Source of the DNA: Acidobacteriota bacterium
GTDB lineage: Bacteria; Acidobacteriota; Thermoanaerobaculia; Thermoanaerobaculales; Thermoanaerobaculaceae
Assembly (NCBI GenBank): GCA_016213675.1
Contig: JACQZW010000054.1
Span: 62,001-126,000 of the forward strand
Length of the DNA: 64,000 nucleotides
Reading direction: 5' to 3'
The notes under the pieces are model-generated. The model was not told the origin of the DNA. It made no database searches and was given only the letters and a program-made list of their open reading frames with translations. Shown here one piece after another: positions 50,528 through 58,834 of this stretch (position 1 is the first letter of the stretch; the number at the start of each line of letters is the position of its first letter). The translations under genes and the position numbers were made by a program.

Positions 50528-53500
50528 CTACGGGCGGTCCTGCGTCTCGTCTGAGGTGCCCTGGTCGAAGTTCATCGGATCGAGCCCGAACAGCCGGATC
50601 ACTGCCGTGCCCGGGACGTAGTACTCGTCGGCGCCGATGTCCGGCAGCGAGCCCGGCGGGACCGGGTTGGGACGGGTCTGGAGGTCGAAGTCCTTCCGCA
50701 GGTCGATCGGGGTCGAACGGGTCGCGAGCGGCAGGCCCGCGCCGATCGCCGGCGAGGTCGAGGTGAGGTGGTAGTTGCCGTACGCCTGCCCTGCGTTGGG
50801 TCCGGTGATCTGGTTGAGTGTGAGCGGGCCGAACCGCAGCTTGATGAAGTTGCCGCCCTCGTCGAAGGCCACCGGCGCCTGGATCGCGGTCGTCGTCTCG
50901 GGCTGCTGAAGCGTGGCGCCGCGGTTGCCGTTGTAGTAGGCCCGGACGACGGCCGGGTCGCTCGTCAGGTTGCTGACGTGATACGAAGCCCCGTCCTCGG
51001 TCAGGGAGTCGAGGATGCAGTTGCGCGGGCTCATGTAGAAGCGCGGGACGTTAACCACGAGCACGCCGAGGTCCCAGAACACCGGGGCGTCCGGAGTGCG
51101 TGGCGTGCCGTCGCAGTTGACGTTCGAGAGGTCGGGGAAGAGCTTGTAGCACGGCGGATCGAAGGTGCCGTCGGCCGCGAAATAGAACGACCGGTTCTCG
51201 CGGATGATGGTGGTGTCGAGCGTTGGGTCGACGAAACGCCGCCGCTGCGACCGGTTGCCGACCGCGTTGTACAGCGCGTCGCTGTTGGCGCGCGACACGA
51301 TGCCGGCCGGTTGCGGCGTCGAACTCTGGTAGGGCGTGCCGCCCGGGTTTGGCTGGAACGCCTGTCCCGCCGTCGCGGTGCTGTCGTTGCGGGACACGGT
51401 GTTGTGACGGATGCTCACCCGGACCGCCTCTTCGAGCGAGATGCCGCCGCCGGCCAACCCCGAGATGTTGTCGACGATCATGTTGTTGAAGATGTCGATG
51501 GCGTACCAGGCGTTGGACAGGAACCGGTTCGCCTGGACGTCGAGGCCGTTGGCCCGGAGGATCCGGATGCCGCCGCCGTCGCCGACACCGGCCAGGTTGC
51601 CCTGGATGAGGTTGCCGACGATCTGCACCGAGCCCGAGCCCTCTGAGAGGCCACCGGCCGGGTTGGGCGCCGCGCCGGCGATGAAGATCCCGCCGCCGCT
51701 GACCGTCGTGCCCTGGTTGAAGTTCTCGTTGAAGAGGATGTTGTTGTGGGCGATGCGGCCGCCGTGGCTCAGGCCCAGGTGGCCGACGCCGCCGCCGTCA
51801 CCGAGCGAGAAGTTGCCGCAAATCCAGTTCTGCGACACCTCGTAGCCGGTGGACCCGGTGCACAGCGAGACGCCGCCGCCGGCGCCGCCCTGCCCGCCGT
51901 TCTCGTGGATGTGGTTGTTGAGGATGCGGATGCCGTCGTTCTGCGCGTTGACGTAGCGGATGCCGTCGGGGGTCTCCTGAGTCAGGGTCGGATGGCCCAG
52001 CCGGATGCCGCCGTCGTAGAAGCCGGCGTTGGCGTAGATCCGGTTGTTGGAGATCTGCAGGAAGTGCGCGTACCCGTTGACGAAGATGCCGCCCGCGTGG
52101 TCCGCACCGGTGATCGCGAGTCCGTCGATGCGGGCGTTGGGGGCCGAACCGACCAGGCCGAAGCCGCCGGTGCCAACGGTCGTGTTCTGGGCGAGCACGG
52201 CGATCGCCGGCCCTTCCTCGGTGAAGAGGATGTCAGGCTCGATCGGCGAGCCGGGGTTGATGGTCTGGCCCGGGAGCAGCGACACGGCGCCGCTGGTGAT
52301 CAGGCCGGCGACCTTGTCGCGCCACGCCTGCAGCTTCTCGGCGGGGGTCTTGACCGCGTTGATGGTGACGGAGCCGGCGCCCCAGCCCTGGAGCCTCAGG
52401 GGTCGCCACAGCACCACGAGCTCGTCGTAGATTCCCGGGCCGATGGTGAGCAGGCTACCGTTCGGCACGCTGGCCGTGTCGTCGATGGCGGCCTGAATGG
52501 TCGAGTAGTCGCCGCCGGACTTCTTCACGGTCCTCGGTGTCGGACCGCCGACCGTCACGGTGACGGTGTTGATCGAGTTCTTACCGCTGTCGTTGCGGGT
52601 CACCACGAGCTGACCGGTGGTGACGCCCGCCGGGACGGTGGCGGTGATCGAGGCGTTCGTCCAGGTGCCGATGGTCAGCGCCACGCCGCCGATCGTCACC
52701 TTGCTGCCGGGGCCCTGAGCCCCGAAGCCGTAGTCACGGACGATGTTCTTGGGCTCCGTGCCGCCGACCCCGTCGTAGGCGGGGTTGAGGACCTGGACGT
52801 CGCCCAGTGAGGTGATGATCAACTGCTGCGTGCCGTTTGCGGCGGAGACCCACGGTCCGTGCTGACCGCTGTCGGTCACGGACGAGATCTTCGGGGTCTG
52901 GGTCGGGAACTGGCAGTCGAGCGGAAGCTGGCCCGGACCCGCCATCGCCGCGATCGGGACCACCGGCGTATCGAGGTAGGTCGTGGTGCCCGGCATGTAC
53001 TGGAACGTGTAACAGAACTGGCTGTACTGCGGGTTGTGGAATTCGTCGGGGATGAAGCTCCCGGGGTTGTTGGGGTCGGGCTTGGTCGGCGTGTTGAGGC
53101 AGACCGTGATCATGCTCGGCGCCCATCCCGAGGGCTTCGGCTGGTTTGCGGTGTAGGTCGAGGGAACGAGGACGTTGTAGACGCCGTACTCGTCGGAGTA
53201 GGTGCGGGCGATCTCGCGCCCGGTCCAGTCCTGGATCGAGATCGGCAGCCACGGTGGCGCGTACTTCTCGCCGAAGTTCGGCGCGCTCGGGTCGAACTCG
53301 TTGGTCACGTCGTCGAGGATGAAGCCGTAGATGTGGCCGGCGACCGGGGCCTTGGTGAACAGGAAGAAGTCGGCCGCGGCGTTCTGACCGTTGGAGAGCT
53401 TGACCTGCTTGCGGTCGCACAGCGGAACGTGCTGACCCGCAGCCACCGCCGGAACACCGGGGAAGAGGTCGAGCTCGGCCGGGACCTTCTGGCCGGGGAA

Positions 53501-55918
53501 GCCGTCGTTGTCGACGTCGTCCCAGTTGACGCACGGCATCGGCAGCGCCAGCGGGCTCGGGTTGTAGTTCTCGCCGAAGTCGACGTTCTTGTCCTGCTCC
53601 TTGACGATCTCGTAGCCGGGAGGCTGGACCGTCTCGACGATGTAGATCCCTGCCGCCAGGTTGCCGCCGGCGGCGGAGCCGAAGGCGTAGCCACCGTCGA
53701 ACACCGCGGGGCGGACCTGGTTGAAGTTGCGCAGACCGTCGTAGCAATCCTTCGGGCTGCCGCGGAAGGTGAAGAGCTCGCCCTGGCAGCCGGTCGGAGG
53801 GTTGTCGTCCCACGAGTCGGTGTGGGCGGACTCGAGCGCATCGCCGAGGTCGAAGGTCCCGTTGGTGTTCCGGTCGACGTCCTCGGTACCCATGGCGCCG
53901 CCCTCGGACCAGCCGATCGGGTCGTTGTCGATGTCCGCGAGCTGGACGCCGGCGGGCGGGTTGATGTCGTCGATGTTCCCGTCGTCGTTGGCGTCCGCGT
54001 ACAGGTTGACCTGGATGCGCGGGATGCCGGGGGAGAACGGCTCGCCGAAGTTGTAGCGCGGGTCGTTCTCGGCGCGGGTCGTGTCATAGAACACAATTCC
54101 CGTGATGCCACCGTTCTCGCCGAACGGGTAGGCCTGCTTGCCCCACTCGAAGACGCTGGTCTGGCCGATGAACCCCTGGAAGCCCTCGAGAAGGACGGGG
54201 CCCGTCTCCGTTCGCTGCAGGTTGTGGCCGGTGTTCGGGTTGATCTCCTCCTGGCCGACCGGGCAGACGCCGGTGAGCGGGTCGAAGAAGACGCCGGGGA
54301 GACACTGCGGCTGCGGGTTGAGCTGGCCGCCCCAGCTCAGGGGGTCGGTGGGGTCGATAGGTCCACCGTTGTCGATGGTAATCGTGACGCCGGTCGCCTT
54401 GAAGCGCAGGTAGTCGACTTCGGCGACCTGCCAGGCAAAGAACGGGAACGTCTCGTCGAACCCGTAGTAACCGTCCATGTCGGTCGTGGACGACTGGTAC
54501 ATCGTGCCGTCGCGCCAGCGGATGTTGACCGCCTGGTCGGGGATCGGTACCTCGCCGGGGTCGCGGTAGCCGTCGCCGTCGGTGTCGTAGAAGACGTAGT
54601 GCTCGATGCGCGTGAACCACTGGAAGACCGGGACGTCGCCGAGGTTCATGGCTCCTGGACCGGCGGTGACGGTGATCGCCTGGAACGCGAAGATCATGTC
54701 GAGGGCGTCGTCCCAGACCACGAGCTGATAATCGCCGGCCGGAACGTTGGCGATCGAGAACGTGCCATCGCCGTTGCAGCGCTGCAGGGCAACGGCGCGG
54801 CCGGTGCCGGCCGGGCCAAGGTTGAGGCCGACCCACGCGGTCGAGTGGCCGATCGTCTCCCCGTCGTAGAAGGCGTAGTCCGGAGGCCGCGAGAGGTGGA
54901 GGTTCGTGACCTTGCCGCTGACGGTCTTGCCGCCGGTGAGGACGGTGGGATCGCTGTAGCTGCCGCCCGGCGCCCTGACGAAGCCGAACGCGGCGTGCGG
55001 CCCGGGCGGGCCGAACTCCATGAAGTACGTGGGCTCGTTGGCCTTCACCCAGGCGTCGATGACCTTCGTGCCTTCGATCGTGGAGGTCTGCACCCAGCCC
55101 AGGCCGGCCGGCGGCGTCACCTTGGTGCCGTACTTGCCGGGGGAGACGTTCTTGATGGTCGCGATGCCGTTGGCGTCGGTGAGGATGACGCCGTTGCCCA
55201 GCACGTCGACACACGGCTCCGGGTCACCGGGGTTCGGGCAGGAGGGCAGGTAGGTCGTGCCGAGCGGGTTGCCGAACGCGTCGGCCATCATCACGCCGGA
55301 CGAGATGCCGTAACGGCCGCCGGCATCCTCGAGGATGATGCTGAAGCCGGCCATGCAGCTCGGGCCGGGGCAGTCGGCGGGGTTGGGTTCCTCCTCGGGG
55401 TAGTCCGGCGCGTTGTTGACCGGCTGGTCGTCCTCGAAGACCATGATGCGAATCTGTGCGGTGGGGAGCGGGAGCTCGTGCATGTACACGGGGACCGCGG
55501 CTCCGCCGGCGATGTCGGCCGGAGTGATCTGCGCGCCACCGATCGCCCAGCTCCCCGCGACCTTCGGGATGACCGAGATGTAGTAGTGCTTGGTGGCGTC
55601 GAGTGCCGCGAGCGCAGCGGCGAGATCGGTCTCGTCACCGGCCGCTCGGACCGGCATGTAACTCGGGTGCATGATCACCGACAACGTGTTCGGGTCAGGC
55701 ACCCCCGGCTGCACGTGGTAGGTCTGATCCTCCTCGATGGTCCAGCGGTAGCCGCCGGCGATTGGGCTCGGCGTGCCGACCTTCGGGACGCCAAGCACGT
55801 CGACCGTGACGGCGCTCGCCGCGCCGGCCACGAGGAGGCCGACGACCAGGGCTGCTGTCACCAGCGACAGTCCGGCCCTGCCGTCTCGTAGCGTCGTGGA
55901 TCTGGGGTTGGTCCTCAT
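50528..55918 (-). CDS. giant secreted protein: SdrD-B-like repeats, IPT/TIG and parallel beta-helix
   Basis: About 1796 residues from the ATG at 55918 (AAGGAGGACACC upstream). The signal peptide ends near VAGAASAVT. Residues about 150-980 hold several SdrD B-like/carboxypeptidase-regulatory domains (GTFSIANVPAGDYQLVVWDD, FYDTDGDGYRDPGEVPIP, YADANDDGNIDDINPPAG, GGNLAAGIYIVETVQPPGY) with calcium-binding DxDxDG loops. An IPT/TIG-like domain follows (about 1050-1150), then a right-handed parallel beta-helix (about 1160-1600, many ISNNRIYANAGFYDGG-type turns). The C-terminus PDIGADEYYVPG is the choice-of-anchor-Q pattern. It is likely an outer-surface scaffold for the oxidases and cytochromes encoded beside it. 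No enzyme activity is evident. Confidence 0.85.
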   Translation of the reverse strand: MRTNPRSTTLRDGRAGLSLVTAALVVGLLVAGAASAVTVDVLGVPKVGTPSPIAGGYRWTIEEDQTYHVQPGVPDPNTLSVIMHPSYMPVRAAGDETDLAAALAALDATKHYYISVIPKVAGSWAIGGAQITPADIAGGAAVPVYMHELPLPTAQIRIMVFEDDQPVNNAPDYPEEEPNPADCPGPSCMAGFSIILEDAGGRYGISSGVMMADAFGNPLGTTYLPSCPNPGDPEPCVDVLGNGVILTDANGIATIKNVSPGKYGTKVTPPAGLGWVQTSTIEGTKVIDAWVKANEPTYFMEFGPPGPHAAFGFVRAPGGSYSDPTVLTGGKTVSGKVTNLHLSRPPDYAFYDGETIGHSTAWVGLNLGPAGTGRAVALQRCNGDGTFSIANVPAGDYQLVVWDDALDMIFAFQAITVTAGPGAMNLGDVPVFQWFTRIEHYVFYDTDGDGYRDPGEVPIPDQAVNIRWRDGTMYQSSTTDMDGYYGFDETFPFFAWQVAEVDYLRFKATGVTITIDNGGPIDPTDPLSWGGQLNPQPQCLPGVFFDPLTGVCPVGQEEINPNTGHNLQRTETGPVLLEGFQGFIGQTSVFEWGKQAYPFGENGGITGIVFYDTTRAENDPRYNFGEPFSPGIPRIQVNLYADANDDGNIDDINPPAGVQLADIDNDPIGWSEGGAMGTEDVDRNTNGTFDLGDALESAHTDSWDDNPPTGCQGELFTFRGSPKDCYDGLRNFNQVRPAVFDGGYAFGSAAGGNLAAGIYIVETVQPPGYEIVKEQDKNVDFGENYNPSPLALPMPCVNWDDVDNDGFPGQKVPAELDLFPGVPAVAAGQHVPLCDRKQVKLSNGQNAAADFFLFTKAPVAGHIYGFILDDVTNEFDPSAPNFGEKYAPPWLPISIQDWTGREIARTYSDEYGVYNVLVPSTYTANQPKPSGWAPSMITVCLNTPTKPDPNNPGSFIPDEFHNPQYSQFCYTFQYMPGTTTYLDTPVVPIAAMAGPGQLPLDCQFPTQTPKISSVTDSGQHGPWVSAANGTQQLIITSLGDVQVLNPAYDGVGGTEPKNIVRDYGFGAQGPGSKVTIGGVALTIGTWTNASITATVPAGVTTGQLVVTRNDSGKNSINTVTVTVGGPTPRTVKKSGGDYSTIQAAIDDTASVPNGSLLTIGPGIYDELVVLWRPLRLQGWGAGSVTINAVKTPAEKLQAWRDKVAGLITSGAVSLLPGQTINPGSPIEPDILFTEEGPAIAVLAQNTTVGTGGFGLVGSAPNARIDGLAITGADHAGGIFVNGYAHFLQISNNRIYANAGFYDGGIRLGHPTLTQETPDGIRYVNAQNDGIRILNNHIHENGGQGGAGGGVSLCTGSTGYEVSQNWICGNFSLGDGGGVGHLGLSHGGRIAHNNILFNENFNQGTTVSGGGIFIAGAAPNPAGGLSEGSGSVQIVGNLIQGNLAGVGDGGGIRILRANGLDVQANRFLSNAWYAIDIFNNMIVDNISGLAGGGISLEEAVRVSIRHNTVSRNDSTATAGQAFQPNPGGTPYQSSTPQPAGIVSRANSDALYNAVGNRSQRRRFVDPTLDTTIIRENRSFYFAADGTFDPPCYKLFPDLSNVNCDGTPRTPDAPVFWDLGVLVVNVPRFYMSPRNCILDSLTEDGASYHVSNLTSDPAVVRAYYNGNRGATLQQPETTTAIQAPVAFDEGGNFIKLRFGPLTLNQITGPNAGQAYGNYHLTSTSPAIGAGLPLATRSTPIDLRKDFDLQTRPNPVPPGSLPDIGADEYYVPGTAVIRLFGLDPMNFDQGTSDETQDRP

Positions 55919-55932
55919 CGGTGTCCTCCTTC

Positions 55933-56100
55933 TCAGTTCTTGCATGCGTGTTGGCCCCGCCGCGGGATCACCCGCTCGGCGAGCCGAAGGTGTTGAGTTG
56001 CCTGTGTGAGTTCGTATGAGGCGCGAGGTCGGCCGTGGAGTCGGATGAACCTCCGCAAGGCCGCCTTCCAGCGCAACACCTGAGTGCCGAAGTCGCTCAC
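55933..56100 (-). CDS. 55-residue basic protein encoded just before the giant secreted protein
   Basis: The frame starts at GTG 56100, preceded by AAGGAGGATCG, a strong ribosome binding site at ideal spacing. It ends at TGA 55933-55935, which abuts the AAGGAGGA that serves the next gene (14 nt between stop and next ATG), so translation is probably coupled. The product has 11 Arg, 2 Lys and 3 His, one Trp and a C-terminal Cys (ending ACKN), e.g. RWKAALRRFIRLHGRPRASY. I recognise no family. It could be a nucleic-acid-binding or regulatory peptide or a translational leader. Confidence 0.55.
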   Translation of the reverse strand: MSDFGTQVLRWKAALRRFIRLHGRPRASYELTQATQHLRLAERVIPRRGQHACKN

Positions 56101-56447
56101 CGATCCTCCTTACTTTCCGTCCTCGGGCGGCCTCCGAAACAGGGCCAGCCGGTCTTGAGTGCTTGTCGCAGGTGAGTGTGGTCCCGCGGACCGGGGCTGT
56201 ACAGCGTAGAAGTCACGGAATGTTTGATTTACGTTCGCATGGGTAGGCTACGGAGGCAGGCGCCTTTCGGGCTCCGTGGTTACTACTGACGCGGCCCGCG
56301 CCGCGTCCGGGCGGGGTGCGCCGGCGAGTGTTCCGCCCGGCGTCGCGGGGACGCCTTCGTCGCCTCCGGAGGTCGTGGGCGAGCCGCCTCACCGGGTCCG
56401 GTCAGAGTTCGAGTCCGGACTCGGGCGACAGTCGGGAGGCTGCACGA
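56101..56447. other. 347-bp regulatory spacer
   Basis: Between the small protein gene and the cytochrome gene (stop 56448). It contains conserved element 1 (56214-56289) and the short palindrome GGTCC-CGC-GGACC at about 56180. I see no other gene and no clear -35/-10 pair. Confidence 0.5.
56214..56289 (-). promoter_or_regulatory. conserved 76-bp element, copy 1
   Basis: Shares four blocks at identical spacing with 59039-59114: CACGGA, ATGGGTRGGYTACGGA, TCCGTG and ACTACTGA (plus-strand reading). In total 44 of 76 positions match. CACGGA/TACGGA and TCCGTG are inverted. The minus strand contains TACCCAT, a NarL-type heptamer. It lies 114-189 bp upstream of the 55-residue protein gene. Confidence 0.5.
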
Positions 56448-56846
56448 TCACGGTTGGGCGCCGGTCTCGATCCAGGTCCGGACGAGGTCGAGCTGTTCGC
56501 GGGGGAGCCTGCGGGCGCCGAACAGCGTGCGGGGCATCCCCTTACCGATCTCGGTGGTGCCGAGGAGCTTGGCCCACAGGTAGGAGCCTTCGACGTCGCC
56601 CGGGACCACCAGCCGGACCCCGGTGACCTGGGTGCTGCCCTGCTCGGTGAGCGCGCGGAAGCCGGTGCCGGGATCGAGGATGAGGTCGGCCTTCGGCGTG
56701 TCGAGCGTGTGGCAGCTCTGGCACTCCTTGAGGAAGAGGGGCTCGATGTCGGCGGCATACGACGGGGGCTGCGCGGAGGGGGTCGGCAGGGCGACGATCA
56801 GCGCCACGACGGCGAGTGCGACGGCGAGATAGCGGGTTCTACCCAC
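56448..56846 (-). CDS. planctomycete-type (PSCyt1-like) monoheme cytochrome c
   Basis: A 132-residue exported protein starting with GTG after ATAAGGAGACCC. The signal sequence ends near LPTPSAQ. The cytochrome pattern is PSYAADIEPLFLKECQSCHTLDTPKADL, with heme motif CQSCH at 42-46. It continues GSYLWAKLLGTTEIGKGMPRTLFGAR, where Met in GKGMP is the likely distal ligand, and ends LVRTWIETGAQP. This matches the PSCyt1/cytochrome-c-like domain of Planctomycetes. It is a small electron carrier and, between the Cyc2-like gene and the copper oxidases, is well placed to shuttle electrons between them. Confidence 0.88.
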   Translation of the reverse strand: MGRTRYLAVALAVVALIVALPTPSAQPPSYAADIEPLFLKECQSCHTLDTPKADLILDPGTGFRALTEQGSTQVTGVRLVVPGDVEGSYLWAKLLGTTEIGKGMPRTLFGARRLPREQLDLVRTWIETGAQP

Positions 56847-56984
56847 GGCGGGTCTCCTTATGTCGTCCTGGCCGGCCGCGGGAGGGGAGCCGGCTGGCGG
56901 TGCGCCCGCCAGTCGGCTCGCGGTCGGGTCGTTTTCTTCAACCTACCGGGGACGCGACGCCTTTCGGGCTGACCCCGGTGCGAC

Positions 56985-57014
56985 CGGGGCGGCGAGCGGA
57001 TTCTCGCCGCCCCG
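56985..57014 (-). terminator. hairpin after the Cyc2-like gene
   Basis: A 12-bp perfect stem (56985-56996 with 57003-57014, loop of 6), 54 nt beyond the stop at 57068. It is followed on the minus strand by another GC-rich stretch without a U-tract. Confidence 0.55.
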
Positions 57015-57067
57015 CTCGGGTTCCGGGGTCGCCGTGAATGAGGCCGGAGTCGACGTTCCGCGGCATC

Positions 57068-58240
57068 CTAGAAGTTCACGTCGGCCATCAACACGATCCT
57101 GTCCGACTTTTCCCGGGTGCCGGGCACATCGATCTCCTTCGAGTACTCGAGGGCGAGCCGGGCGTTCTGGATCGGGTACGTGTTGACCTGCGCGGTGACG
57201 ACGCTGGTCGTGTCCCGGCCGTCGTTGGACTCGGTCCAGTCGTAGCGGACCAGCGGGACCACCAGCGGTCGCTCGCCTCTTCGTGAGGTGAAGTAGAGCT
57301 CGACGAACGCCGAGTCGTTGGTCTGCGACGCCACGCCCGGGGGCTCCTCCTTCGACGTCAGGTACATGCCGCTGGCGAAGAAGTTGCCCAGGTCGAGGTT
57401 GAAGTCGAGGCCGGTCCGCGTGACGTCGAGGTCGCCGGCCGAGCGGTCACGGGTGGCCACGTAATAGAGCCCGCCGATCATGATGTCGGGCGTGAAGTCG
57501 AAGGCCAGCCGCCCGAGGTAGTCACGCGGGTTGTCGCCCTCGGGGTTGCCGTTGCCGCCGCTGTAGCTCGCCTCGTAGAAGAACGAGCCGACGCGGCCGT
57601 AGAAGTTGGCGAACTCGGCATCGGCCCGGAAGCGGGCTGCCTGGCTGTTGCCGTAGTTGAGCGGGGCCTTGTGGGTGGCGGTGGTCCGCCGATGGTTGCT
57701 GACCGAGTTGTACGGGTCCGTGTGGAGGATGGAGCCGTAGCCCATCACGAGGTTGGCCTGGCGGCTGGGGTGCCAGCCGAAGCTGCCGACGGCGCCGGTG
57801 ACGAAGTCCCCTTCGTCCTCGCCCTCGAGCTCGAGGAAGAACGACGCGGTGTCCCACAGGCTGCCGGCGGCGAAGATCTCGATCTCGTGCGCGGGCCGGA
57901 GCTGACCGTCCTCGCTCTTGACCTTGTTGTAAACGTAGCCCTTGAAGCGTCCGCCGATCGGGAAGTACTTCTCCATGGCCTGCGAATCGGAGACCTTCTC
58001 GGTCGTGTCCATGGTCTTGTCGACGTTGCCGTGCGAGTCGACCAGGCGATAGCCGGCCTCCTTGAAGGCTCGGCCGTTGGCGTTCAGGTACGGCATGGCC
58101 GAGTGGCAGTTGGAGCATTCGACCTTGTACTTGCGGGCGAATGCCGAGATGGCCGAGGCCGGTTCGGCGGTCAGGCCGGCCACGATCACGCCGGCGAGGA
58201 GCGCCGGACAGAAAAGGCTCATGCGGTGGATCGACTTCAT
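57068..58240 (-). CDS. Cyc2-like monoheme cytochrome fused to an outer-membrane beta-barrel
   Basis: 390 residues. After a signal peptide (VAGLTAEPASA) comes the heme segment AFARKYKVECSNCHSAMPYL (Cys42, Cys45, His46), continuing NANGRAFKEAGYRL. This closely follows the FARQTG-CxxCH-FPxLNxFGRxFKxxGY pattern of Cyc2, the iron-oxidising cytochrome-porin. The remainder (about 100-390) is about 16 alternating amphipathic strands of a porin, ending in a typical outer-membrane terminus (KSDRIVLMADVNF). Such fusions carry electrons across the outer membrane without a separate multiheme conduit. Whether it oxidises iron, manganese or another donor cannot be told. It is preceded by DUF2231 and followed by a small cytochrome c. 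Confidence 0.8.
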   Translation of the reverse strand: MKSIHRMSLFCPALLAGVIVAGLTAEPASAISAFARKYKVECSNCHSAMPYLNANGRAFKEAGYRLVDSHGNVDKTMDTTEKVSDSQAMEKYFPIGGRFKGYVYNKVKSEDGQLRPAHEIEIFAAGSLWDTASFFLELEGEDEGDFVTGAVGSFGWHPSRQANLVMGYGSILHTDPYNSVSNHRRTTATHKAPLNYGNSQAARFRADAEFANFYGRVGSFFYEASYSGGNGNPEGDNPRDYLGRLAFDFTPDIMIGGLYYVATRDRSAGDLDVTRTGLDFNLDLGNFFASGMYLTSKEEPPGVASQTNDSAFVELYFTSRRGERPLVVPLVRYDWTESNDGRDTTSVVTAQVNTYPIQNARLALEYSKEIDVPGTREKSDRIVLMADVNF

Positions 58241-58315
58241 CTGGGTCCTCCTTACCCTCGAACGGGTCCCTCTGAGCTGCAGTGGTGGTGTCGTCGGACC
58301 CGGCGGTCGCCGGGA

Positions 58316-58834
58316 TCAACGGCTGGATACGTGCTGGGTCGTGTCACCTCCCGTGTTCGTGGTCACGGCGATCGAATGCCGGAAGACCAGGGCTCCGCCG
58401 CGGTCCGCCGTTTCGAAGACGAGCCCCTGGCCGAGGAGGGCGGCGATCAGCACGATCGCCCGGAGGGGCCCGATTCGGATCCTGTCGGATTTCGACTCCC
58501 GCCACGCGACGACGCCGCGCAGAACCGCGATGACGACGAAGGCGGCGGTGGTGTAGAGCGCCCAGTCGCCGTGATCCCACATGGCCGCCTGGGCCGGCCC
58601 GGACAGGCCGCGCATCGAGTCGGCCGCGGACCGTCCGGAGAAGTAGGCAGCCAGGCTCCCGATCGCGCCGAGCACATAGAGCAGCGCCGCGGTCCGGTCG
58701 AGCCAGGTCAGTCGCCGGAACAGGACCACGACGAGGTCGAGCGCGACGGCGGTGATCAGCAACGCCACTGGGAAGTGAATGAACGCGGGGTGGAGATTCG
58801 GCAGCGCCGTCGAGGACATCAGTTGGTCGAACAT
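58316..58834 (-). CDS. DUF2231 membrane protein
   Basis: A 172-residue protein with about four transmembrane helices. The DUF2231 signature is visible at the N-terminus: LPNLHPAFIHFPVALLITAV, with two conserved His. The helices continue with LTWLDRTAALLYVLGAIGS, WALYTTAAFVVIAVLRGV and IVLIAALLGQGLVF. Family members occur with cytochromes and are thought to be membrane redox or heme-associated proteins, but this is not established. The ATG at 58834 is preceded by GGAGGCGAG; a longer in-frame start at 59041 has no such site. It is 75 bp upstream of the Cyc2-like gene and probably begins the operon. Confidence 0.82.
   Translation of the reverse strand: MFDQLMSSTALPNLHPAFIHFPVALLITAVALDLVVVLFRRLTWLDRTAALLYVLGAIGSLAAYFSGRSAADSMRGLSGPAQAAMWDHGDWALYTTAAFVVIAVLRGVVAWRESKSDRIRIGPLRAIVLIAALLGQGLVFETADRGGALVFRHSIAVTTNTGGDTTQHVSSR

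Noticed and set aside
52859-55891. Plus-strand open frame of about 1010 codons
   Set aside because: Antisense shadow of the giant secreted protein; the minus-strand product has a signal peptide, domains and a ribosome binding site.
56263-56274. GCCTTTCGGGCT motif repeated at 56960-56971, considered as part of a riboswitch (cyclic di-GMP type)
   Set aside because: None of the conserved aptamer blocks, such as GCAAAGCC with a tetraloop receptor, could be found on either strand.
56400-56447. tRNA-like GAGTTCGAGTCC sequence
   Set aside because: No acceptor stem, D-arm or anticodon arm fits around it.
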